From a virus: DNA of 24,679 nucleotides. The stretch lies in IMG/VR virus record IMGVR_UViG_3300027832_000103, positions 1 through 24,679 of that record. One strand, 5' to 3'. The position numbers and the translations under genes were made by a program. The notes under the pieces were generated by a model. That model worked only from the letters and a program-made list of their open reading frames with translations. It made no database searches and was not told where the DNA came from. Below, piece by piece: positions 14,232 to 21,369 of this stretch; position 1 is the first letter of the stretch, and every line of letters starts with the position of its first letter.

Positions 14232-14260
14232 TTGACATAGTATCATTTTTATGTCATAAT
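14232..14260 (+). promoter_or_regulatory. Promoter for gene 14283 with overlapping inverted repeat
   Basis: TTGACA (14232-14237), 17 bp, CATAAT (14255-14260). An inverted repeat TGACATA (14233-14239) and TATGTCA (14250-14256), 10 bp apart, covers both boxes and looks like an operator. On the other strand a TATAGT preceded by TGTG lies 47 bp upstream of dpdA and may be its -10 box, so the gap could be a divergent control region. Confidence 0.65.
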
Positions 14261-14282
14261 AAAAGTGAAGAAAGGATACATA

Positions 14283-14672
14283 ATGAATAAAAATGAATTT
14301 GAGCAAATTTTTGCTCAAGCATCAATGGCTGCAAACAAGGCGTATTCAGATGCAACGCCCAATCCAATGGCGGTTCAAAATTCCGACATGAATGAAGGCT
14401 TCGATTGGAACAAGCCATACGAAATTGTTCAAGGTGGCGTTTGTGGTTTTGCTTGGTTGAACTTTCCAGTTGATGGTCGTTCTGCAATTGCCAAAATTAT
14501 GAAGGAGTTTGGCGCTTACAAAGATTACTACGGCGGGTTGTCATTTTGGTCAAGCGATTTGATGCACGACAAAACTCAATCGATGCAACGAAAAGAAGCT
14601 GGCATAAAAGCTGCTGCTGCAGTCTTTGGGGCGCATGGAATACAATGTTACCCAATGTCCAGAATGGATTAA
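14283..14672 (+). CDS. Conserved-looking phage hypothetical protein
   Basis: 129 residues; ATG 14283 is preferred over a GTG at 14265 because AAGAAAGGA lies upstream. The core reads GGVCGFAWLNFPVDGRSAIAK (58-78 or so), then GGLSFW and QSMQRKEAGIKAAAAVFGAHGI, ending SRMD. I have a sense of similar sequences in other phages, but no function. It is flanked by convergent WhiB-like and divergent dpdA genes and has its own promoter. Confidence 0.75.
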   Translation: MNKNEFEQIFAQASMAANKAYSDATPNPMAVQNSDMNEGFDWNKPYEIVQGGVCGFAWLNFPVDGRSAIAKIMKEFGAYKDYYGGLSFWSSDLMHDKTQSMQRKEAGIKAAAAVFGAHGIQCYPMSRMD

Positions 14673-14938
14673 CGCTTCTTTCGTAATCGCAGTCTTTGCG
14701 AGGATGTCATGCCACCCCACACTCCATAGTGTGATTGGGTGGTTATGGCAGTTTGAAGGCACAAATTTTTTATCGGGCAAGGCGGAGTTCGTTGCTGTCC
14801 TTTTGCCACGCTCACAGTTCCGTTACAACCGTTCTGTGCAATTTTTGAATCCTCGGTATTTTCTGCATCCCAAATGTTCGGAGCTTGCTGGCAAATTGTC
14901 TGATATTTGATTGCCAAATCTCTTAGGCGTTCTAACAT
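14669..14938 (-). CDS. WhiB-like regulator with an incomplete cysteine set
   Basis: 89 residues. The C-terminal half is clearly WhiB: CPIKNLC (53-59 or so), then YGVWGG followed by a basic tail QRLRLRKKR that would contact DNA. The family normally has four cysteines (C...CxxCx5C) for an iron-sulfur cluster. Here the CxxC partner position is not cysteine (TPPC), although other cysteines occur earlier (YQTIC, NGC). WhiB-like proteins bind the host sigma-A and occur only in Actinobacteria and their phages. ATG 14938 has AAGGGG upstream; the frame stays open a further 17 codons upstream without a good start. It overlaps the convergent gene by 4 bp. Confidence 0.75.
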   Translation of the reverse strand: MLERLRDLAIKYQTICQQAPNIWDAENTEDSKIAQNGCNGTVSVAKGQQRTPPCPIKNLCLQTAITTQSHYGVWGGMTSSQRLRLRKKR

Positions 14939-14982
14939 TACAGCCCCTTCAGGAGTTAATTCAAAAAAGTCAAAAGATTTAA

Positions 14983-16206
14983 TTAACTTACCGCCCTTGC
15001 GTATTCGCCCTCCCAGCGAAGTTTCACAAGTGCTGGCGGTCCTTGTCTGTTTTTGGCGATATCTAACATAAGTAAATCATCTTCCTGATGCAATAAAATA
15101 ACACAATCACTATCTTGCTCTATTGCACCCGATTCACGCAAGTCGGCAAGCGAAGGTTTTTTGTCATGTCTTTGCTCAGCGTTACGATTCAGTTGACTTA
15201 ACGCGATAACTGGCACTTCTAAATCTCTCGCCAATATCTTCAATTGTCTTGACATGTCAGCCACTATTTCGTGCCTTGGGCGCTTATCTTTGCTGCTCAT
15301 TAGTTGCAAGTAATCAACCACAACCCCCTTCAGCGGCATTACTCTATGAACAGACCGCGCAAAAGCCCTGATGTCCTGTATTGAAACCTCAGCCCTATCG
15401 TCAATTACAATGTTAGGTCTAATCTCCTCTTTGAATCTTGCAAGGCGTTCCCATTCAGTTTGAGTAAGTGAATTGTTCATTGTTGAATCCATCGGGATTG
15501 ATGCCCCCATGGAAATAATCCTTTTGTGAATTTCCATCCTGCCCATTTCAAGCGAAGCAAAAGCAACTGCACCTTCGCGGCTTAATGTCATGGCACATTG
15601 TAATCCAATTGAAGTTTTGCCAATTCCAGGTCTTGCACCAATTGTGTATAATGAACCGCGCCTGAACCCTCCTATGGCTTTTGTGAGTAAAGCCCAAGGC
15701 GTTGGATAAGCTTGACTGGGTTGTTGCATGGCATCAATCGTTTCGCCAATTTCATCGCTTATAAAAGTAATCGAACCGTGTTTAACGCCGACTGCATCGT
15801 CTAATCGTTTTCGACTTGTTTCTGTCAAATAAGTAAAATCAAGCGATTCAGCATCTTTGATTATGTTTCTACTCGCATCAATTACTTTTCGGCGTGTGCT
15901 TGCTTCATACACTAAATTGGCATAATATTCAACATTGTCTGAATGTATGGCAAAATCCGTCAACGCAAACAAATCAAGACTATGAACTCCTACCGTAGCA
16001 AATTCAGGATGAGCTGAGATTGTTATAGCATCAACACCTTCACCTCGTAAGTGCATTTTGCGAATCAATTCATACAATCTGCCAGTTTTTAATTCGTAGA
16101 AATCATCTGGTTGCAAAGTGATGTCATCTAAGCATTTGCCATTGGTCAACAATATGCCGCCCAGCACAGCCTTTTCGGCTTCGATGTTACGAATCAGAAT
16201 CTCCAT
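14983..16206 (-). CDS. dnaB: Replicative DnaB-type helicase
   Basis: 407 residues. The N-terminal domain (EAEKAVLGGILL, 9-20) resembles DnaB and the RecA-like domain has Walker A GARPGIGKTS (190-199), Walker B in VVVDYLQLMSS, and SQLNRNAEQR with DLRESGAIEQDSD, all standard. Shorter than E. coli DnaB (471). It unwinds DNA at the phage fork. ATG has AAAAGG upstream and overlaps the loader gene by 20 bp. Confidence 0.95.
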   Translation of the reverse strand: MEILIRNIEAEKAVLGGILLTNGKCLDDITLQPDDFYELKTGRLYELIRKMHLRGEGVDAITISAHPEFATVGVHSLDLFALTDFAIHSDNVEYYANLVYEASTRRKVIDASRNIIKDAESLDFTYLTETSRKRLDDAVGVKHGSITFISDEIGETIDAMQQPSQAYPTPWALLTKAIGGFRRGSLYTIGARPGIGKTSIGLQCAMTLSREGAVAFASLEMGRMEIHKRIISMGASIPMDSTMNNSLTQTEWERLARFKEEIRPNIVIDDRAEVSIQDIRAFARSVHRVMPLKGVVVDYLQLMSSKDKRPRHEIVADMSRQLKILARDLEVPVIALSQLNRNAEQRHDKKPSLADLRESGAIEQDSDCVILLHQEDDLLMLDIAKNRQGPPALVKLRWEGEYARAVS

Positions 16207-16435
16207 ATACCTTTTTCCTTTTCTCCGCTTGTAAGTCTTTGCTCATTTTGTAAATGTGAGCTGGCTTTATGGTTTCAGTATGCGATTGATAATAATGAAC
16301 AACCGATTCACTTGCAAAAGTAAAACTTGTGTCCATAAGCAAAACCTGCCACGCCGCTATTTGTTCATCTGTAAACTTGCGATTTTCAATCAAAGCAATC
16401 ATCGCCAGTATTTTTGATGTTTGTTCAATGTCCAA
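16187..16435 (-). CDS. Probable helicase loader (G39P-like)
   Basis: 82 residues from a TTG start (16433-16435) with AAGGA upstream. The order (helical N-terminus, FTDEQIAAWQVLLMD, HYYQSHTETIKPAHIYKMSKDLQ) follows the phage helicase loader/inhibitor family: a first helix pair, a W-containing helix, then a proline-led recognition helix. It lies between the initiator (11-bp overlap) and dnaB (20-bp overlap), where a loader is expected. Similarity is by pattern only. Confidence 0.6.
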   Translation of the reverse strand: MDIEQTSKILAMIALIENRKFTDEQIAAWQVLLMDTSFTFASESVVHYYQSHTETIKPAHIYKMSKDLQAEKRKKVYGDSDS

Positions 16436-17171
16436 TTTCCTTCATCCTTTCGCTTTGTTGCTGTAACGCTTTGCCTCGATTCAAAATATCTGCTGCGTTT
16501 GTGCTTGCGTTTGAATTACCAGACGCACTCAAATCATCGTTCCATCGTTCTTGATTCAACCATGTGGTTGGGTGTGGAATAAATTGTAAGTCGGGCAAAT
16601 CTGACTTGCCCGCATATTGTTCGGCAATTTGTAAAATGGTTTCTGGAATCACCTTTGCGGCGGCTTTAGCAAATGCAGTTCGCGCACTTCCTTTGCCAAT
16701 GCGCCGCGGGTAAATAGCCCAAAATTGCTCAAACAAATCGTCATAATTGTTGTTAATATTGTTTTCTTTATATTTAGTATTCTTAATATTAGTATTCTTA
16801 AGCATTAGATTTCCTGATGTTAGGTTTCCTGATGTTAGGTTTCCTGATGTTAGGTTTTCTAATTCAAAGGGGTCAGCCAATAACCACTCGCTTCTTTCAA
16901 CCTGCGCTTTGTCATTTCTCACCAGTGTTCGTGTGAGATAGCCCGATTTTTCAAGTTCTTGAATTGCTGTCCTAACAGCGGTAATCCCATCGGGCGAACC
17001 GTGTGCAAGGTGAGCCAGTGAAATGCTCCAACCGTTGCTGTGACTCATAAGCAAAACAAGTATGCCTTTTGCTCTAAAGCCTATGTTGGTGTCTCTTGCC
17101 CATGAGTTTGGGAACTGAGTAAAATGACCTTCAAATCCAAGCGGTCTGCGTAACAATGAGTTGCGATTCAT
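16425..17171 (-). CDS. Phage replication initiator/replisome organizer
   Basis: 248 residues; ATG 17171 has AAAGGATGG upstream and is preferred over 17198. Residues 15-100 form a winged helix-turn-helix (IGFRAKGILVLLMSHSNGW; GITAVRTAIQELEKSGYL). Residues 106-145 are a low-complexity linker with three LTSGN-type repeats and an asparagine-rich tract. The C-terminal domain has FEQFWAIYPRRIGKGSA and FIPHPTTWLNQERWND, typical of phage initiators that recruit the helicase loader. The linker DNA looks like an origin. This layout parallels lambda O. Confidence 0.8.
   Translation of the reverse strand: MNRNSLLRRPLGFEGHFTQFPNSWARDTNIGFRAKGILVLLMSHSNGWSISLAHLAHGSPDGITAVRTAIQELEKSGYLTRTLVRNDKAQVERSEWLLADPFELENLTSGNLTSGNLTSGNLMLKNTNIKNTKYKENNINNNYDDLFEQFWAIYPRRIGKGSARTAFAKAAAKVIPETILQIAEQYAGKSDLPDLQFIPHPTTWLNQERWNDDLSASGNSNASTNAADILNRGKALQQQSERMKEIGH
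16741..16860. other. Candidate replication origin inside the initiator gene
   Basis: Three perfect tandem 15-bp repeats, TTCCTGATGTTAGGT (16811-16855), adjoin a strongly AT-rich stretch (16741-16800). The latter itself contains TTAGTATTCTTAA twice (16774-16786 and 16789-16801), also at a 15-bp step. Iterons beside an AT-rich region, between the DNA-binding and C-terminal domains of an initiator gene, is the lambda-like origin design. Origin function is inferred. Confidence 0.5.
16811..16855. repeat. Three perfect 15-bp tandem repeats
   Basis: Unit TTCCTGATGTTAGGT, 3 copies, in frame with the initiator gene, where each unit codes a pentapeptide (NLTSG). A degenerate half unit flanks each side. 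Likely DNA-binding iterons rather than a structural protein repeat. Confidence 0.9.
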
Positions 17172-17205
17172 TATCCATCCTTTAGGTAATAATCGCAATT
17201 ATGAT

Positions 17206-17991
17206 TTATTTTAGTTCAAAAAACAAGTTCCATTCTAAAAATCCAATTCGACCTGTAATTCTAAGGTTGTTTGCTTTTTGAAAATCTCTGACCGTTCTTA
17301 TTGTCTCAGTTCCAAAGCGTGAAGTGACTGGACAGTTGTAACCATACACTCGCAGCGCAGATTGTAATATGCGAACTTTTTGCCCAGCATACCCAGCCGC
17401 GATTCTTTCACCGCCTCTTGGAATTATTGAGTTCCAAGTGTACCAATCTACTGTTTTCGTAATTGGTATGCCCATACGATTTTGATAGAAATTCAAAGCC
17501 TCAAGCATTTCATTATCAAAAACTCTTTTGTTTGCTGGGTCAGTTAAGCCAAAAAGATATGCGAGAAAGCCGACATCATCGCCGCCTGTTCCAAGCGATA
17601 TTTGCCTGTATCCAATTTTAGTCGGTACTTTGTCAACAAACCTTTCTTCATGAGTCGGTATGTTGACTTCAATTTTTGTGTCGTAAATGAATACATCGCC
17701 AATTTGTTTAAACCCGATGTCCGCAACATCGATTACAGTATCGAAATTTTCAATCTGTAATTTTAATCCCATTTTTGAACTGGGTGAATCATCCATCAAA
17801 TACGCAGGTAAAATAACAGGCAGGTGATTGGTAGCGAAAATCGCACCGTGATTGATTGCACGAAGCAACAACTCCTCAACCTGACCCACAATGTGCTTGT
17901 GAACAAACACCCTTGCTTGGTCTACTATCACCCTGCGGATGTAATTATTCTTAAAAGATTTGAGTTCGGGATTGCCCCATTTTTCAGCCAT
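17206..17991 (-). CDS. Protein with two C-terminal peptidoglycan-binding repeats
   Basis: 261 residues. Two related peptidoglycan-binding (PG_binding_1-like) units close the protein: about 140-193 (VGFLAYLFGLTD...MLEALNFYQNRMGI) and about 207-260 (VRILQSALRVYGYN...IRTVRDFQKANNLRITGRIGFLEW). The first 130 residues are unrecognised and carry no catalytic motif I can see. No ribosome-binding site precedes the ATG, and TATGCT sits just upstream, so the transcript may be leaderless. It is the first gene of the replication block, an odd place for a cell-wall binder. It might be a virion or entry protein, or a lysis helper. Confidence 0.7.
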   Translation of the reverse strand: MAEKWGNPELKSFKNNYIRRVIVDQARVFVHKHIVGQVEELLLRAINHGAIFATNHLPVILPAYLMDDSPSSKMGLKLQIENFDTVIDVADIGFKQIGDVFIYDTKIEVNIPTHEERFVDKVPTKIGYRQISLGTGGDDVGFLAYLFGLTDPANKRVFDNEMLEALNFYQNRMGIPITKTVDWYTWNSIIPRGGERIAAGYAGQKVRILQSALRVYGYNCPVTSRFGTETIRTVRDFQKANNLRITGRIGFLEWNLFFELK

Positions 17992-18046
17992 AGTAATAGC
18001 ATACTGAATTTTATACTAAATAGAGTTCTTTCTGCGTGTCAAAAGA

Positions 18047-18075
18047 TTGAGTAAGAATAAAAAATGTGCTAAGAT
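18047..18075 (+). promoter_or_regulatory. Promoter of the small RNA
   Basis: TTGAGT (18047-18052), 17 bp, TAAGAT (18070-18075), with TGTGC before the -10 box as in the other phage promoters here. Start expected near 18081, at the foot of the first hairpin. Confidence 0.65.
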
Positions 18076-18080
18076 ATGTT

Positions 18081-18158
18081 GTTGAGCGCCTACCCATCCT
18101 TTCGGCTCTCAACAAAGCCCCTTGGGTTGAGCATACCGCTTGCTCCCCAAGGGGTTTT
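18081..18158 (+). ncRNA. Probable small RNA with an anti-Shine-Dalgarno loop
   Basis: About 78 nt, lying between a promoter and a strong terminator, with no ORF. Hairpin 1: GTTGAG (18081-18086) pairs with CTCAAC (18108-18113), and GCC (18088-18090) with GGC (18104-18106), leaving a 13-nt loop TACCCATCCTTTC (18091-18103). Hairpin 2 is the terminator. The loop is complementary to GAAAGGATGGG-type ribosome-binding sites. It contains 9 contiguous matches (CCATCCTTT) to the initiator leader at 17175-17183, 9 (CATCCTTTC) to 16443-16451 before the loader gene, and 8 to the leader of gene 14283. Base-pairing would hide those ribosome sites. Confidence 0.6.
18118..18158 (+). terminator. Strong Rho-independent terminator
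   Basis: CCCCTTGGG (18118-18126) pairs with CCCAAGGGG (18146-18154), with an inner GAGCA/TGCTC stem, then TTTTATTT. It ends the small RNA and insulates the recombination genes that follow. Confidence 0.85.
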
Positions 18159-18195
18159 ATTTATAAAATGTCAGTGCCTGCTTTTATAATTATGC

Positions 18196-18223
18196 TTGCA
18201 CAAAGAAATAAATGCCTTATTAT
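18196..18223 (+). promoter_or_regulatory. Promoter for the recombination operon
   Basis: TTGCAC (18196-18201), 16 bp, TATTAT (18218-18223). The first gene starts 20 bp downstream behind AAGGGA. A second TATAAT at 18185-18190 lacks a good -35 box. Confidence 0.5.
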
Positions 18224-18242
18224 GTTATTGAAGGGATGAAAA

Positions 18243-18827
18243 ATGACACTTGAATTAATCATGAAACGCATAGTTGCACACTCAGATGACCGTGATGCTT
18301 GGCTAGAGGCTAGAAACAAAGGAGTAACCGCGAGCAATGCCGCTTCACTCGCCACTCCCAATTCGATTGAGTCAATTCTAAAGTCAAAATTTTATACTGA
18401 CTTTGTTGGCAACGCCGCAACCGAGTGGGGGATTGAACGCGAACCATTGCTTTTAGAATGGGCGGGATTTAGTCAAAATAAATATTTGCTTCACGCGGCA
18501 GACAATAAACGCTTTATGGCAACACCAGACGGAATCAAGGAAACGAAAACTGGTGTCGAGTTGTGTCAAGTCAAAACATCGAGCAAGCCACTTGGCAAAA
18601 TACCAGCAACTTATTGGAGACAGATGCAATGGGAAATGTATGTTGCTGACGCAAACAGAAATCTCTTGGTGTGGGAACACCATGAAAACTTCGTACCTGT
18701 AGACCTACAACCAGTAAGCGTTTGGGTTGACAGAGACGAAGATGCAATAAATCAGATAAAACAATTGGCTACTGCTTTGCTAGGTCAACTAGATGAAGCA
18801 AACGCTTTCGAGAAGGAGATGAAATGA
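18243..18827 (+). CDS. YqaJ-type (lambda exonuclease-like) recombination nuclease
   Basis: 194 residues of PD-(D/E)XK nuclease fold. GVTASNAASL (28-37) is the typical start of the YqaJ domain, NAATEWGIEREPLL carries the first acidic residue, MATPDGI holds the aspartate and ELCQVKTS the ExK. YWRQMQWEMYV is the usual aromatic region. It should resect double-strand ends 5' to 3', giving single strands for the RecT-like protein. ATG 18243 has AAGGGA upstream. Its end overlaps the recT-like start by 4 bp. Confidence 0.88.
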   Translation: MTLELIMKRIVAHSDDRDAWLEARNKGVTASNAASLATPNSIESILKSKFYTDFVGNAATEWGIEREPLLLEWAGFSQNKYLLHAADNKRFMATPDGIKETKTGVELCQVKTSSKPLGKIPATYWRQMQWEMYVADANRNLLVWEHHENFVPVDLQPVSVWVDRDEDAINQIKQLATALLGQLDEANAFEKEMK

Positions 18828-19663
18828 ATGAAATAGCAATTCCAGTTCATGGAGATGCCACCCAATGGTCAGACTCGCAAAAAGCACTAATGGAGTTTGC
18901 TGGGTTGTATAAGAAAATACAAAGCTCAAAGGGCGAGGAAATGAAACTTGCTCCAAGAGCAATTGTTGAGGCATTTGCCCAAACAGTTCAACGAACGCAA
19001 CTTGACCCTATTGCTCGACAAATTTACTGTATCGAGCGAGGCGGTAAATATACAATTCAAGTAGGCATTGATGGTGCAAGATTGGTTGCTCAACGAAGCG
19101 GTGAGTATGCTGGTCAAAAACCAATTGAATGGACATCAGACGGCAAAGAATGGGTTGATGTTTGGCTTGAACAAGAACCCCCAAAGGCGGCTAGAGCTGC
19201 GGTTATGCGAACAGGATTTGTTGAGCCGTTGTATGCGGTAGCAACTTGGGCTTCTTACGCGCCTTACTTTAGCGGCAAATTATCTTCAATGTGGCAACAG
19301 CATGGCAGTTTGATGCTGGGTAAATGTGCTGAAATGCTTGCACTTCGCAAAGCGTTTCCAATGGAATTGTCTGGGTTGTATGTTGCCGAAGAACTTGATG
19401 TTGCAACACCTGTGCAACTCGCGCAAGTCGGTTCGGGCAGAGATTGGCTTGCTGAATCAAAAGCGTGTCAATCAAAGGATGAATTACGCGAACTGTTTAG
19501 AACTTGTAAAGACCTTGGCGAAATGACACCCAACCTAAGTGCTGAATTTATGACACTTTCAACCAAATTGCTTGACTTGATTGAAGTCGAAGTAATTCAA
19601 GAAGATGAGGCTGTATCAACCAAGAAGGAGAAGGTCAATGTCGGCACAAATGAACCTGAATGA
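18824..19663 (+). CDS. RecT/Bet-type single-strand annealing protein
   Basis: 279 residues. QLDPIARQIYCI, then IQVGIDGARLVAQRSGEYAG and later LMLGKCAEMLALRKAFPMELSGLYVAEE, are the marks of the RecT/Bet family. It anneals single strands made by the preceding nuclease, giving recombination and probably concatemer formation. Residues beyond 200 are a helical, acidic tail. It overlaps both neighbours and is part of the same operon. Confidence 0.92.
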   Translation: MNEIAIPVHGDATQWSDSQKALMEFAGLYKKIQSSKGEEMKLAPRAIVEAFAQTVQRTQLDPIARQIYCIERGGKYTIQVGIDGARLVAQRSGEYAGQKPIEWTSDGKEWVDVWLEQEPPKAARAAVMRTGFVEPLYAVATWASYAPYFSGKLSSMWQQHGSLMLGKCAEMLALRKAFPMELSGLYVAEELDVATPVQLAQVGSGRDWLAESKACQSKDELRELFRTCKDLGEMTPNLSAEFMTLSTKLLDLIEVEVIQEDEAVSTKKEKVNVGTNEPE

Positions 19664-20003
19664 CCACTTGATTGAATGGAATCGTTTTTTATTAAGCGAT
19701 TGGCGACCTGCCTTGCAAGTTGAAGCTGAGTCAAAAGCCGAGTATGAATATCAATTTGCTTTATCAAAAACCTCTCATCGAATCAAAAATCCTACAATTG
19801 CCGCTTCTTGGGCTGAGGCGCTTACTTCTGCAAACGAACAAATTGGCGTTTTGAATATGAAGCGAAGATTAGCGGAAGCAAATGTTGAGGCGATGAGAAA
19901 AACATTGAACTACATGGAAGCCAGAGCGGATGCAATTCGTTCGGAGGTTTCGTCTGAACGCGAAGAATCAAAGCTTCATTCTGTGAATAAGTTCGTGCCT
20001 TGA
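19638..20003 (+). CDS. Coiled-coil-like protein of the recombination operon
   Basis: 121 residues. I take ATG 19638, with AAGGAGAAGG upstream, not the in-frame ATG 33 bp earlier. Highly helical, with a long charged helix (IGVLNMKRRLAEANVEAMRKTLNYMEARAD split here into its main part) likely to form a coiled coil. Position between recT-like and HNH genes suggests a recombination or replication accessory. No family recognised. Confidence 0.7.
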   Translation: MSAQMNLNDHLIEWNRFLLSDWRPALQVEAESKAEYEYQFALSKTSHRIKNPTIAASWAEALTSANEQIGVLNMKRRLAEANVEAMRKTLNYMEARADAIRSEVSSEREESKLHSVNKFVP

Positions 20004-20344
20004 TTTCTAAGAAAAAACGCGAGCTAATTATTCATCGTGATAATGAAATTTGTGTTGCCTGTGGGAGCAGGAACGAACTTACCATTCATCATCGCGTAAA
20101 CAGAGGTGCAGGAGGTTCAAAGCTATTTGATGGGTTTGAATACCTATTGACAGTTTGTAACCCTTGTAATGTCGGATTTGAATCAGACGCGTTTTCAGCG
20201 CAAGAAGCAAGACGCTTGGGTTATAAACTCTCGCGTAATGCTTCGCCCGCAGTCGATGCAACTCAGATTCCGATATATTATTTAAGTTCAAATAAGTGGT
20301 ATCACCTTGATATCAAAGGAAACAAGAGAGAGAATAATGAGTAA
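20000..20344 (+). CDS. HNH-type nuclease
   Basis: 114 residues from a TTG start that overlaps the previous stop by 4 bp. CVACGS (18-23), TIHHR (28-32) and TVCNPCN (51-57) give the zinc-binding cysteines and the H-H and N of the HNH core; H30-H31 are the likely catalytic/metal residues. Functions of phage HNH proteins include packaging nicking, replication and recombination. Its location between recombination genes and ssb suggests nicking during replication or recombination rather than packaging. Confidence 0.75.
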   Translation: MISKKKRELIIHRDNEICVACGSRNELTIHHRVNRGAGGSKLFDGFEYLLTVCNPCNVGFESDAFSAQEARRLGYKLSRNASPAVDATQIPIYYLSSNKWYHLDIKGNKRENNE

Positions 20345-20768
20345 CGAAACTAATATGACTGTTGTTGGCTACTTGACATCCGACCCAGAATTGAAAAATA
20401 CCTCAACTGGGTTTGCGGTTACAAACATTACAATTGCCAGCACACCAAGCAAATATGACAAAAACACAAGTTCATGGGTAGACGGACAAACACTTTTTAT
20501 GAGAGCAACGGGTTGGCGAGCAATGGCTGAACAAATTGTTGCATCAATGAAAAAGGGTGACAAAGTAATCGCCTTGGGCAAACTTGTTTCAGAAACCTAT
20601 AAGGACAAAGACGATAATGAACGCACTTCAATTCGACTAGACCTTGAATCAATTGGCATTGATTTGTCCCGACTCCCAAAAACAAACATGGGAGTTTCTG
20701 GCGTGACTTCGACCACGAACGATGTTTATGAGTTTGCAAACAAGCAAAACGAAGATTCGCCGTTCTAA
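20337..20768 (+). CDS. ssb: Single-stranded DNA-binding protein
   Basis: 143 residues; ATG 20337 has AAGAGAGAG upstream, and an in-frame ATG 30 bp earlier lies in the HNH gene. The OB fold begins MTVVGYLTSDPEL and runs through FAVTNITIAST, FMRATGWRAMAEQ and KGDKVIALGKL. The tail ends in NEDSPF, matching the acidic C-terminal tip used by SSB to call replication partners. It protects single strands in replication and recombination. Confidence 0.92.
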   Translation: MSNETNMTVVGYLTSDPELKNTSTGFAVTNITIASTPSKYDKNTSSWVDGQTLFMRATGWRAMAEQIVASMKKGDKVIALGKLVSETYKDKDDNERTSIRLDLESIGIDLSRLPKTNMGVSGVTSTTNDVYEFANKQNEDSPF

Positions 20769-20777
20769 ACACATTCA

Positions 20778-20806
20778 TTGATTTAGCTTGATAATTCTGT
20801 TATACT
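20778..20806 (+). promoter_or_regulatory. Sigma-70-type promoter before gene 20845
   Basis: TTGATT (20778-20783), 17 bp, TATACT (20801-20806), in the gap after ssb. It should give separate expression of the two small genes that follow. Confidence 0.65.
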
Positions 20807-20844
20807 AAATGCTAAGTCACAATTGATAAAGAAGGGGCAGTAAA

Positions 20845-21084
20845 GTGAATATTGAGTGGACACAACCACCAGCGGCGAGGCGCGGAAAAACATCCTCTAA
20901 GTGGCGAACAATAACTAATGAACTTAAGGCGAATCCAGACTCTTGGGCATTGATTGGGAAAGTGAAACACGCTTCTCAAGCGACTGTAATTTCTCGCACT
21001 TATAATGTGAAGGTTGTTAGTCGCAAAAATCCTGATGGCTTTTATGACCTATATGGGGTTTACGGGAATGCAAATCAAGAATAA
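20845..21084 (+). CDS. Small basic hypothetical protein
   Basis: 79 residues from a GTG start with GAAGGGG upstream. The N-terminus is basic (PPAARRGKTSSKWRTI), and TYNVKVVSRKNPDGFYDLYGVY forms a likely hairpin. It could bind nucleic acid, but no family is recognised. Preceded by its own promoter. Confidence 0.7.
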   Translation: MNIEWTQPPAARRGKTSSKWRTITNELKANPDSWALIGKVKHASQATVISRTYNVKVVSRKNPDGFYDLYGVYGNANQE

Positions 21085-21108
21085 CGGCACATCAACCAAA
21101 GAGCAAGA

Positions 21109-21261
21109 ATGACCACGACTTTAGTTATAGGGCTTATAACCTTTATGGTTATCTTCATAGCCATTTGGTTTATTGCTGTTGTCGTTTTGATTGATGGTGT
21201 TACAGACCACTTGCCCGATGAGGATATTTGGTGTGAAGAATGTAACAACAGAAAGTATTGA
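21109..21261 (+). CDS. Single-span membrane protein with CxxC tail
   Basis: 50 residues: a strongly hydrophobic segment (3-28) followed by an acidic stretch DHLPDEDIW and a CEEC pair (42-45). The ribosome-binding site is weak. The hydrophobic helix and length fit a small phage membrane protein; a holin-type role is possible but lysis genes lie on the other strand. No signal cleavage site is obvious. Confidence 0.55.
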   Translation: MTTTLVIGLITFMVIFIAIWFIAVVVLIDGVTDHLPDEDIWCEECNNRKY

Positions 21262-21287
21262 CATCATTGAGTTGAATCGAAACAAAG

Positions 21288-21322
21288 AGAACCCCTCCGA
21301 AGCCGAAGGGGTTCTTTTCTTT
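21288..21322 (+). terminator. Rho-independent terminator, possibly bidirectional
   Basis: AGAACCCCT (21288-21296) pairs with AGGGGTTCT (21307-21315), followed by TTTCTTT. On the minus strand the stem is followed by CTTTG, so it may also end the lysis operon that stops at 21370. A smaller hairpin (AGGC/GCCT near 21331-21343) follows. Confidence 0.85.
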
Positions 21323-21369
21323 GCTCATTAGGCTAAACGCCTTTGTTTATTACCACAGTGGGTTTTTTG

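Noticed and set aside
16811-16855. CRISPR array
   Set aside because: The repeats are tandem, 15 bp, without spacers, and in frame in a gene.
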